Origin: Dipteris shenzhenensis | Taxonomy: Eukaryota; Polypodiophyta; Polypodiopsida; Gleicheniales | Reading direction: 5' to 3' (one strand) | Length of the DNA stretch: 64,000 nt | Assembly: GCA_047967505.1 (NCBI GenBank) | Contig: CM106541.1 | Shown here: one piece after another, positions 55,009-64,000 of the stretch | Layout: each line of letters starts with the position of its first letter | Numbering within the stretch: the stretch's first letter is position 1 | Notes under the pieces: model-generated | Told to the model about the DNA's origin: nothing | Database searches by the model: none | What the model saw: the letters and a program-made list of their open reading frames with translations, nothing else | Program-made: the position numbers and the translations under genes

Positions 55009-58000
55009 CTACGAAAAATCTCTGTTCTTCAAGACAAAAGGACCAATCATCGTCCAAGCTGGAAACAGAACACAAGTTTCAGACTCAGCAGAAGAATCAA
55101 AGTTAAAGAGTCTTTTCATCACAAGAGTTTCGCTTCTTCGTTTGTCCGTGAGGAAACTTACTGTATACAGCTGCAGCAATCCACTCGCTCACAATCTTTA
55201 CCCAAACGCTAGCCCAGCCAACATCTATGCTCCATCTGCAGATTTCATTGTATCAAAGTTATTACAAATGAGACGGGAAAAACGCATGACGGTCGGGAAC
55301 AATGAGGCGTATCGACATACTTGTGCATTGTTTGGTGCAAGTCCCATCCAATGAATAGCATAGCAAAATACATAGCACCCATCGCGAAGACGAAATGGAA
55401 GAAACCATATCCATATGGAACGTCATCCTCTGCTCGTGACTTCTCCTTGTTTTTGAACTATGATGAAAAGAGTGAGAAATCAGAGTACCGAGACGCACTT
55501 TCAAGCATCAGAAATGTGGAAGCAGCTGATTCTCACTAAAGTGTCCACTTTCCAACTTCAGGCACTCGCAAGAGAAAGAGCAGCGGTGAAAGAGAAACTT
55601 TTTAAAGACATGGAGATTTGGGAAGGATGTCAATCGCCATGTTCTATGCAATGAAAATTAATAAATTGAGAAAGGTGAACTTGAGAAGGCAAAAATCGAA
55701 CATGGTTGGGGAACAGTGGCCATACAGTAAAACATTCCGAGTCGGTGCCTGTTGTCATCGTTGCCACTACAATTGCTAGAACAGCGATAACGAAACTCTG
55801 ACAAAAATAAGAGCAAGTTAATGAGTAGTTGGCCACAAAAAAATAAGTCACATTATCAGCTTTCCCTCAAGGCCGAACACTTAGAGTGGCATATTTGCGT
55901 TTCCCACGCAGAAAACGCTCAGTTCTGAAATGCTTACAATGATGGTCACCCAGTCTCCTTTCCCAGTTTGCCGAGGTCTCGTATTGCACTTCACTGATAA
56001 TGGCTCACTGACAAACAGCAAACAGAATTAAATAGAAATTCATTTCTTTACCGATAAGGTTTGAGTGAATCAAATACAAGCACGAATGCAGCTTCGTGAG
56101 CCTTTAAAAATTGTTCTTCCCACCTCATTATGGCAGACCAACACAAGAAGACGATGTAAATTGCCATTAGTCCTGATGTCATTAGACCTGCATTGACCTG
56201 TATGGAATCCAGAATGTTTTGGAATGCGAACCTCCCTAAAAAGATTTAGGCCAATGAGTAGGAACTTAAGTGCTCACCCAATAAAGAAATTACCTTTGAA
56301 TGAAGCGAAATACTGGTCATCAATTGAATCATTATTAGAGTGAGCGTAATCAGGAAGATATTCAGGTGGCAGGAGATCTTCGGGGCAAACCACATATACA
56401 TCAAAACAATTCCAGTAAGTGCAGCAGCAAAAGATCCTGCTGTTACAATAACCATTGGAAGACGGCTGCAGCACACAAAACAGAGTTAGTTGAACCTTTA
56501 AAAGATAATCCCACTGAAATTGATACTACTGTAACAGTCAATAAAATATTACGAGGAGAAAATACGCTGCTGAAGTTACAAGCACACTTGGAAGGGGGAT
56601 CATGATAAGCTCACCAACGACGTGCTTTTCTATCAGAAAGCCAATCTTCATTCCACCAATACATGAAGTTGATAACACTAAGCAATTGAATCAAAAGAAA
56701 TACCCTGCGCACGAGGCCATTAATAAGTTAAAAAATAGCATTTTATCACGCGAATGCCCTTTAAACGATATGGTACACTCTCAGGAGCCCCACAGCTAGT
56801 TCTAAAAGCTTACCATTTTCTGCAGTTCATAATTTTGGAAAGAGTCCAATAAACCAATTACCGTCAGGTTTGAGAAGGGGTTGATTCTCGTAGGATTTTG
56901 CCAGTTTCAGTTTGAGATTAGCATTGTTTTCACTAACCTCAGAATTCTTACTACTGGTGCATCAATTATAGTAAGAGCTATGCTGAAGTTCTCTGAAGTA
57001 CAATTATGCTCTGAGAGGCACGAAACACCCACATTCACGTATTTCTCCGGTGTATCAATGAAGAAAGAGCAGATGCTAGTAAAGATGACTGTGACATGAA
57101 CATCAAAGCCAAGCATTTGTCTGCTTAAACCATATGCTTTCCTGCTGATCATTGAAGAAAAAGCTAGACGTAAGCCGATAACGAAGACTTGAACCTCAAG
57201 GACACTAGAGAGTGGCTATGGTCTTTCTTATTATACGAAAAAGCTTGGTAAAGAACCTAGACCCTTAGTGAGTAGCAAATTCGAGCTATAACAGTAAGCC
57301 TGAACAATTGTTTGACGCTATCAAAGCTCATGTCTGTTTTGGAGTAGTTTCTCCGAATTTTTAAATTCCCTAAGCACATATGATGTAAAACAAGGCAATA
57401 GTGGGAAAGTCAATGCAATGGCATGTTATGCTGTGCAGATTTCCTGAAGCAGCTATGAAAGTCACGTATATGAATGATGCTCACCCTGCACCAAAGCGTG
57501 CCACTTCACCTGGACAGACAACATCAACCACTTATCAGGATCTTATATTTTTCTGGTTTTCCCAAATTTTACATAAGCATCGTGTTGCAAGTTTAGCTGG
57601 AGCACAATATTTATCCTCCACAAACCAAAAATTTGCAATTCATAACCAAACAACAAGCTGTTCTGAAACATCATAGTGAATATGGCGTCAGCAACCATAA
57701 CACAAATGAAAGCCCATCCAGCTGTTTATTCTTAAGTTGCTTTCTACAATAGCTAGGACAGCAACTCACCATAGAACTGAATGAATGCAGGAGGTACAAA
57801 AAAAGGAGTGACCATCAAAGCTATCCACATAAGAGTCTTAATGGGCCACCACCCTGAATGCCAGGAATCCCTTGGGTCATTGATCTTTTCTGTTCCAACA
57901 GTGGTAAGATACATCGTAAAGAAAAAGATCTGTTACTCATTAAGGGAAAGTTTTCCGAGAGAGATTCTCATTTTATTTTTCAAAACTTCTGAGAGAGAAA

Positions 58001-58792
58001 CTGGATCTAGATCTATAAAACCTACTACCTAGTCCATCACACAGATAAACAAATATTCTTTGCATTTTACGAAGCCTCTTAACGGGCTCCATCGAGAATT
58101 CATTGTTCAAGGGATACGAAACATCCCAGACTAACGCGGAGCACCCCTTCGGAGCCAAGGCAATCATGCCCTCCTTGACAACCTTTCAGATCTGATGACA
58201 ACAAAGTTAAGGGAAATTCGTCAATATGAGATCCTTACAGTACTCTTTAATTGTCCCAACATCATGCAACCTTTTACCCTTTTAAATGATAACAGAACGC
58301 CTGCCGCAATTCTTGTTCCTACTGAAAGGCTATTACAACACAAATGCGACACACTCGAGAGTCCTATCTTTCAAAACTTTTATGACCTATGACTTCAATT
58401 CTATTTTCTCTACAAGATGTCTTCACGCCGAATTATGAACTCTGAAATCTAGTTAGCTACTTAGTAAGATGCAAACGTGTAGACGTGTAATCTCATCAAC
58501 AAATTTCGGAGGCACCGATTGGTACAACTAGGAACTGGCCATCATACGTAACATTACTTAGTCGGCTATTGCACAGTATATCACCGAAGAGGCTCATAGG
58601 AGAAGAGGGCTTACAATGGAACTGAGACAAGGCCTTGTGACTATAATCCCGAACCATCCAAGCAAATAGGTTCGTAAGTAGAAAAACGAAGCCATAGATG
58701 TATCGAGCTACCAATCTGTGAGGACCTGCGCAAGACTGTCCGAAGGCCGTCCGGGCCATGAAATCTCCGAGCACGGTTCCACAGGAGGTCAT
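55009..58792 (-). CDS. SERINC (serine incorporator, TMS1/TDE1 family) multipass membrane protein, 12 coding exons
   Basis: Exons in order: 58792-58615, 58191-58118, 57929-57770, 57509-57485, 56704-56615, 56465-56294, 56197-56124, 56007-55938, 55797-55726, 55457-55321, 55235-55162, 55058-55009. All junctions are GT-AG and phases agree; 1,176 bases, 391 codons plus TAG. Blocks in order: ARYIYGFVFLLTNLFAWMVR, CLGSEGVLRVSLGCF, DSWHSGWWPIKTLMWIAL, ARFGAGVFLLIQLLSVI, MYMWFAPKISCHLNIFLIT, NAGLMTSGLMAIYIVFLCWS, DVPYGYGFFHFVFAMGAMYF, WSIDVGWASVWVKIVSEW. About ten hydrophobic segments and length match plant SERINC proteins of ~390 residues. SERINCs are multipass proteins linked to serine-containing lipid handling and lipid scrambling; the plant role is unclear. 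The ATG at 58790-58792 is the first in frame; a 5' noncoding exon is possible. Exon 4 is only 25 bases. No lesions seen. Confidence 0.9.
57485..57509 (-). other. 25-base micro-exon of the SERINC gene
   Basis: Between acceptor TGTCTGTCCAG and donor GTGAGC, the 25 bases encode the conserved E-V-A-R-F-G-A with split glycines at both ends. It joins phase 1 to phase 2, and both neighbours fit only if it is included. The conserved GAG(V)FLLIQL block of the family spans its 3' junction. Confidence 0.85.
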
Positions 58793-60180
58793 CCCGCACG
58801 CTAATCGCAGTACCCAGCGCCTAAATGCGGAGGTTGCGGCACGGCACTGAGAATTTGGAGGAACCACAAGCGTCTTGAAGATTTACATTTTTTTCGTTTG
58901 AGTTTCAGGAACAATGTACCTTTTGAGGCAAACACATCGTTAGCATCTACAGAAAAGAATTGCAAATTGGAAGAGCAGCAGAGTACGTGTGCCGACAGCG
59001 AGAAACATGTTGCGCAGCGATTTGTAGTGACGAAATGAGCTTCATTGGTAAGATTGGGAAAAGGGAGAGAAGGCAGAGATTTTGCAGAGGCCAGCTAAGC
59101 CAAAAGCAAGGGGCCGTATTGGAAGGGGAGCTGAGAGAAACAGGGAAATGCTTAGACAGGAAGCTCTGCGGATACACAGAAGCCGAGATCAATCACGAGA
59201 ATCAATAAAGCTTAAGGTCGTGGAGATCAGATACGAAGTGTCTAGAAACGATAGTTTCGAACACCTGAGAGGAAGACGTTGTTCAGTGTGATCCATCATC
59301 CGCAGACATAGAAGTCCTCGGGAGCAGTCGAATCAACATTTTTGAGAAGTTCGTCTGCAGCACTCCGAACTATCTCCATGATCAGAGCACTCCAAACTAT
59401 AGAGCAATCATAGTACTTCTCACAGTCACAGCTTTCTCTTCAACTCCAAGGCAACATCAGTTATATCACCTGTGCAAACTGCACAGCCGTTCCAAGTATC
59501 ACCATACTATTTGTGCTCAATTCAAGCCCATGATGTCCGTCTACAACCAACATTAATGCGACTCTACGCCAACATCATTGTACAGGCAGCATTAAAGTTC
59601 GAGCTTCCATTGCCTAGCGCTTCAACATCGGCTAGTCCTTCTTGAGAAACGGCTTCCACCCGAGGCAAGATGCGAAAAGTTTGCAATCTTTTAACGGTCG
59701 ACCGAAAGGCGACGGCACTAGAACAAAAGCACAAAATATGATCCAAGCGACACCAGCAACATTGCAAAGCACCTGGGGGAAGCTTGCTGCGATGCCTCGG
59801 AGCTGGAAATCGCTAGGGATGGTGAAGCGAGGAGCGTACAATGACCATTACAAATCTGCAAACGCCGGGTGTAAGCGGTTTGTTACCGAAATGCGTAAAC
59901 TGCGGCGAGATCGGAGACGAAAACGGGCAAAAATGGGGACGGTACAACGAGAAATACTTACAGAAGCATGAGATGAGAAGAAATCGACGGAAAAGCTTCG
60001 CAATTTGCGAAGGGAAGAGACGACGGAAGGGTGAAGGAAGCTCAAAATTTGAACGTTCGAGAGGAAGCAGGGGAAGCTCACGATAAACAGAACAACACCT
60101 GCAACCGGCTATAGCCCGTCGATGCAACCGGCAACTTAAGACTGACAAGGCCCGTGGACTGTGGCAGTAAATGCCGGCCA
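58793..60180. other. SERINC upstream region, CpG-richer, with unrecognised short frames
   Basis: CpG dinucleotides are visibly more frequent here than in the flanking repeats, as in promoters or genes escaping methylation. It should include the SERINC 5' UTR and promoter on the minus strand. Frames of 60-120 codons on both strands (for example plus 59642-59971, plus 59841-60086, minus 60181-59813) overlap each other and carry no recognisable domain. A second small gene or 5' noncoding exons cannot be excluded. An AACCGGC/GCCGG(T)T cluster lies at about 60105-60210. Confidence 0.4.
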
Positions 60181-60929
60181 TTGTAACTAAAAAGCCGGTT
60201 GCCGGTAAAAAGGCTGCCAGACGTCCTTTCCCATGTTGGCCTTCTTACATCGTCTCTTCGGAATGTGACCAATCCCCGCTGACGTGTCGCAAATCCCTCG
60301 TTCCCTTTCAAGGCTGCCATACGTCCTTTCCTTCCCCCACCTTTCTCTTTCCCATTTGACCCCTCGCCTACTTGTCCTTCTTCCACACCATGCTCTCCTT
60401 TGTCCCTTGCCACCTACTCCACCCTTGCCCACCCCTCGCCTGCTTGTATGCGCACAAGGACCTTTAGCTTCTGTCGACCGCCTCCTCTTACTGTGTCCTC
60501 TGACAGTAGGTTTTCCTTTGACCACTATACTTGTTGCTTCCACCATACACCCCACACCCGCCTCTCACTCCCTCGCACCCAGCTCGTCGCTCCTATCCCA
60601 CAAACCTCCACTCTAGGGTACACACAGATTCCAAAAGAACCCACCAGTCTTGTTTCAGGGGTTCTTTTCTCCCCAGGCCTTCCACATGAGGGATAGGACC
60701 TACAATGGTCGTAGCCCACCACTCTGAGGGTGACCTCGCCCCAAGTCCTTTCCTATCTCATCCCCACTTTTATTTCATAAAGTGATGGGCATTGTCCTAC
60801 AAACACTCAACAACTTTGCCAAAAGTGAAGAGTGGTTAGATAACGTAAAATACCAAATGGAGGATCTCTCTCTCTCTCTCTATAAATATAACAACTAGTC
60901 CGTGTTTGAGAATAATTAGATTCAAACCT
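60181..60929. other. Pyrimidine-rich spacer
   Basis: C/T-rich on the plus strand (60290-60640). The arginine/glycine- or proline/serine-rich frames on the two strands mirror each other, as composition alone would produce. A short CT run is at about 60865-60882. No gene recognised. Confidence 0.4.
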
Positions 60930-62565
60930 TTGTTTAGACAAACCATAGCACCTGAAGGACAACCAAGGTGTCTCCAAAAAGATCCCATTTCTTCAAGTAG
61001 GTTCTGTCCTCATCCCACCCAAGATGCATATACTTAACGTAAATGGTCCACCTTCTCTTTTTTCCTTAAAAATCAACATCAGATCATCGTAGATCTTGAG
61101 ATTTGACAAAAGGTATTAATAAGTAAACATAGATGGTCCACCTTCTCCTTTTTTCCTCAAAAATCAACATAAGATCATGAGCAAACAACTCGTCCTCCCT
61201 TTTGAAGGACTTGTTAGTAAACAAGAAGTCCTTTTCGTGAGAAACAAAAGAAATAGCGGGACTAGGGGCCAAGATCTTTAAAATTAAAATCCACCAATGA
61301 CACTCGTATTTACAACAAAAACAATAGAACTTAAAATTTAGGACGTTGAAAATGAAATTTTATATGACTCTATCATGGGCCTTGTGTCTAGATCGAGGCT
61401 ACACTATACTCCAAGGTGAGATTCACATTAAGAATGTTTGCAAACAAGTTCCTCTTATGAATACATCCTTTTTCGACCAAATCCAAAAAAAGTTATGTGA
61501 CCCTTAAAGCAATAGATTTGGAGATGAACATTGAAATAGATCTCTAATCCAAAACATTGAGCTTGTTTGCCCTTAATGAAAGAAGACCCATGTTCAAAAT
61601 GAAAGCAAGCCTAATTGACACAAAGTTAGAACCATTTTCACAGTGCCTTTTGATAGGGTCCCAAAAATGCATAAAAGATCAATTGCTAAGCCATCAACTC
61701 CCAAAGATTTTCCCGAGTTGCATCTCTCTAAAACTATTTCTGAGGTCCTTTTGGAAATGAGAAGTTGCCAATCGAGTCCTTTTTGAGGGAGATACTTTTT
61801 TATCCCTCCACATCAATACTAGCAATTGATCTTAGATGTCTTACAAAACACTATATGGGTGGGTGATAAAACAATATGCTAACTTATATAGGTGGGTGTA
61901 AATTACCTTCTTCATCGTGAAGTCAATTTGTGAGTTCCCCAACTCTATTCTTTCTAATTCCAATAGAGAATACCTTTTGCACCCAATCAAGCCTACCTTT
62001 GAGACACTTTGAAGCATAAGTCTAAAATCACAGGCTTATGTTTGTCAAAGAAAAGTAGGAGCCAATTGAGTCAAGGTCTACGCAATCAACCAAACCACAC
62101 TTCCCATAAACATCCTCCCAAGCAAGCTTCTCTTCTTGAAGCATATCTCACCTAGGATGAGATCTATATGAATGCCATGTTCCAATCACCCCCCACAAAA
62201 AAATGCAAAGCTCATCCCTTTTCTTTTGAGGCTCCAAAGACAGCTAAAAAAGAATGCAGCTAAATCAAATAGTAGAGAAGATAGCCCTACCCTCCAAATC
62301 CTTTTGTGAATTGGTAATGTTCTAGTCCTTTTAAATGAGTATCTTAACACTTCTTGCCTCATCTAGGGTTTGAGATGAAGCCCTCATCACAAAGAAAGTC
62401 ACAAAATTGATCCACATTGAGTGAGAATCAGCCTTGATTTTAGTTTCTTGGAGAAAAGAGAAGTTGGTTCCACCTCAAAGAAAAACTAAGTACAAGCCAA
62501 TCTCTTAATTGTAGTAGTATTTTCTCCTCTAAGATTCCATTAATAGAGACTCTAAGTAGCAAGGG
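60930..62565 (-). pseudogene. Degenerate LINE ORF2: endonuclease start and part of RT
   Basis: On the minus strand near 62565-62400 the reading gives GILEEKILLQLRDWLV and then LQETKIKADSHSMWINF (LQETK codons at 62436-62453), the diagnostic N-terminal block of LINE apurinic-type endonucleases. Further down (about 62160-62020) EEKLAWEDVYGKCGLVDCVD matches the next endonuclease segment. Near 61712-61685 GKSLGVDGLAIDLL matches the 'GKSPGPDG' start of RT. Frames change repeatedly and stops are frequent. About 61039-61090 and 61125-61180 form a local duplication (GATGGTCCACCTTCTC). Confidence 0.6.
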
Positions 62566-62963
62566 AAAAAGTTTCATAACTGTATACATTGAGAGGCTCA
62601 TCCTTTAAAAGAGAAAAAGGAAATCATTTAATGCACATCATTATTGCTGAGAGGAGAGAATTGATCTGCTCAAGAGATCCTAAGAGAAAACACTTGGTGC
62701 AGCACTTGACATTTTGCTTATTAGAAGATTTAGTTGAAAGAGGACATCATCTAAAGAATCGCTCCAAGGGGTTTTCAACTTTGAGCTAGCTCTAAGAGAC
62801 CCCCTATGACATTCCCTTTACATCAGTCATTAAAATTTGAGAAGGAGGAGAGGAATCCAAAGGACTACGTCGCTTAGGAAAATTGTTGTTTCATCCCATG
62901 GTAGCCAACAGAGACTCCCATTTGACCTTCAAGCTTGAAATTGATAGACCTCCTCATAGCTTG
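62566..62963. other. Spacer between LINE remnant and Copia D
   Basis: Short frames only; nothing recognised. It may be the decayed 5' part of the LINE into which Copia D inserted. Confidence 0.35.
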
Positions 62964-63318
62964 TGTTCAGATATCGAGCTCCACTCACGATATGCCAGGG
63001 TGACCGTTATGCATTTATGTCATCGACTTGTTATAGCTGGAGATGCGGTTGGTACACCGCCTACGAATAATAGCTAGATGACAGCTATCCTTATCTACTC
63101 TAGTTTGTGGCTCAGTTAGTATGCCACCTTAGTTAGTTGAGTTTGGTTTGAGACCCACATATAAGGTTCTTCTATTTCTTTTGTACTAGAGTTCTTTTGG
63201 CTTTCACAACTAAGAAGAGGAAAACTGTTTTCAGCCTCCACCTGTGTGTGTATTTCCCCATTGTGTATGTGAGAAAGCCGCAAGTGAGACTCCTTCCCTC
63301 TCTCCCACTATCTTCACA
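62964..63318 (+). repeat. Copia D 5' LTR
   Basis: TGTTCAGATATCGAGC... to ...CTATCTTCACA, 355 bases, closely related to the A and C LTRs (shared GACCCACATATA, CTCAGTTAGTATGCCACC, TTCTTTTGGCTTTCACAACT). Confidence 0.88.
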
Positions 63319-63330
63319 TGGTATCAGAGC
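63319..63330 (+). other. Primer-binding site of Copia D
   Basis: TGGTATCAGAGC directly after the LTR end, as in Copia A and B. Confidence 0.9.
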
Positions 63331-63765
63331 CTTGTTCGTGGTAAGGAGCTCAAGAAAGCAAACCAAGTTCGCGGTGTCCTGGTAAGAGGACCAGTGTTGC
63401 TTTCCTATTTCGAGTTTGGGAGCAAATCTCTGCAGGTAGCACAGCCAGAAGTGCAAGAGTGCACTGTCTCAGATTGAGACGCCCTTCGCGGTGTGGCGAG
63501 AGCGTAGTATATGATTCGAGGTCATTTCGGGGCCCGTTTTGGAGGCGGAAGTTCTCCGCAGGCACTCAGAAAAAGGCCCTGTTTTTTGCTGTGCGACCAC
63601 TGCGCGGCTAGTCGGTGAAAAGTTGCCACAGAAATTGCATCGTATGCCTGTGTGCAGAGACATTGGGAGTTGCAGAATCATGCTTGTTGCCTGTTGATGC
63701 AAAATCGTCACTAGGAAGTGACTGTGTGGTCAAATACCACTTTCGTCAGTTCTGCAGATCTGCCC

Positions 63766-63861
63766 GTGTGAGGCAAAAGCTGTGTTTTTTGCAGTGACAA
63801 AATATTTTGCAGTGTGTGAGGCAAAAGCTGTGTTTTTTGCAGTGACAAAATATTTTGCAGT
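63766..63861 (+). repeat. Perfect 48 bp tandem duplication in the Copia D leader
   Basis: 63766-63813 is repeated exactly as 63814-63861 (unit starts GTGTGAGGCAAAAGCTGTG). The single-copy equivalent is seen in the leaders of A and C. It lies just before the gag start. Confidence 0.9.
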
Positions 63862-63869
63862 GTTGTGTA

Positions 63870-64000
63870 ATGGCGTCTAATTCTCTTTCACAGATTGTCA
63901 CTGAAAAGCTTAACAAGAACAACTTCTAGGCATGGAAGTTTAGAATGACGAATTTCCTTATGGGAAAAGGCTATTGGGAGTTCATTACAGGAAATGAAGA
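63870..64000 (+). pseudogene. Copia D gag, 5' end only (cut by window edge)
   Basis: ATG 63870 gives ASNSLSQIVTEKLNKNNF, the same gag start as A and C. An in-frame TAG (about 63927-63929) stands where A and C have a glutamine codon before AWKFRM. The reading continues TNFLMGKGYWEFITG to the window edge. Whether the rest of the element is present cannot be seen. Confidence 0.75.

Noticed and set aside
56907-57152. Minus-strand 81-codon frame in the SERINC gene as an exon
   Set aside because: It has no family similarity, and the flanking exons (57485-57509 and 56615-56704) join in phase without it, so it is intronic.
59841-60086. Small plus-strand protein with a CVNC motif as a zinc-finger gene
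   Set aside because: Only one C-x2-C pair is seen, no partner ligands follow at a suitable distance, and the rest is basic low-complexity sequence.
60078-60616. Overlapping 110-122 codon frames on both strands
   Set aside because: The pyrimidine-rich composition creates mirrored low-complexity frames; neither has a recognisable domain.

Overview
The window looks like nuclear DNA of a land plant. The evidence is one spliced gene with canonical GT-AG introns whose protein is a plant-type SERINC, one single-exon PC-esterase gene, and a background of plant-style Copia and Gypsy LTR retrotransposons, LINE remnants, satellite-like tandem arrays and long AT-rich spacers. The NXPE-like architecture of the esterase and the DUF7869-type transposase remnants make a non-flowering plant more likely than a crop angiosperm, but this is a weak inference. 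There are no bacterial operons, CRISPR arrays or recognisable tRNA/rRNA genes.

Layout. 1-6.3 kb: LINE reverse-transcriptase remnants on the minus strand, a ~1 kb direct repeat with TATA boxes on both sides of one of them, then broken LTR-element pieces (RNase H, zinc knuckle, gag). 6.3-8.7 kb: AT-rich spacer. 8.8-10.4 kb: intact gene for a membrane-anchored NXPE-like PC-esterase. 10.4-13.9 kb: spacer with a 0.9 kb element bounded by terminal inverted repeats. 13.9-16.3 kb: minus-strand Gypsy LTR and pol remnant. 16.3-17.4 kb: C-terminal half of a DUF7869-type transposase pseudogene. 17.5-23.7 kb: tandem repeats, a weak spliced-gene candidate, and an array of about ten 16-20 bp dyad-symmetric boxes ending just upstream of a TATA box and a short ATG exon. 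24.3-25.7 kb: satellite of ~190 bp period, abutting the N-terminal and middle part of a second DUF7869-type pseudogene (25.7-27.5 kb, minus).

27.8-37.1 kb: two related Copia elements facing each other (A plus, B minus), both truncated where they meet. 37.1-39.1 kb: a GGTTAG-rich array and a Gypsy gag remnant, interrupted by Copia C (39.1-43.2 kb, plus), which is itself cut by a minus-strand Gypsy element (43.2-48.4 kb). 48.4-54.8 kb: degenerate repeats, a second tandem array, a 340 bp duplication and a foldback element. 55.0-58.8 kb: complete 12-exon SERINC gene on the minus strand (391 codons by my reconstruction). 58.8-60.7 kb: CpG-richer upstream region. 60.9-62.6 kb: LINE endonuclease/RT remnant. 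62.96 kb to the end: LTR, leader and start of gag of Copia D.

Only the esterase and SERINC genes look like functional host genes. They are unrelated in function: one is predicted to modify cell-surface or wall polymers in the secretory pathway, the other is a multipass membrane protein. Nearly everything else is transposon debris. Many of its stops are TAG where a sister copy has CAG, as expected from decay of methylated CHG sites.
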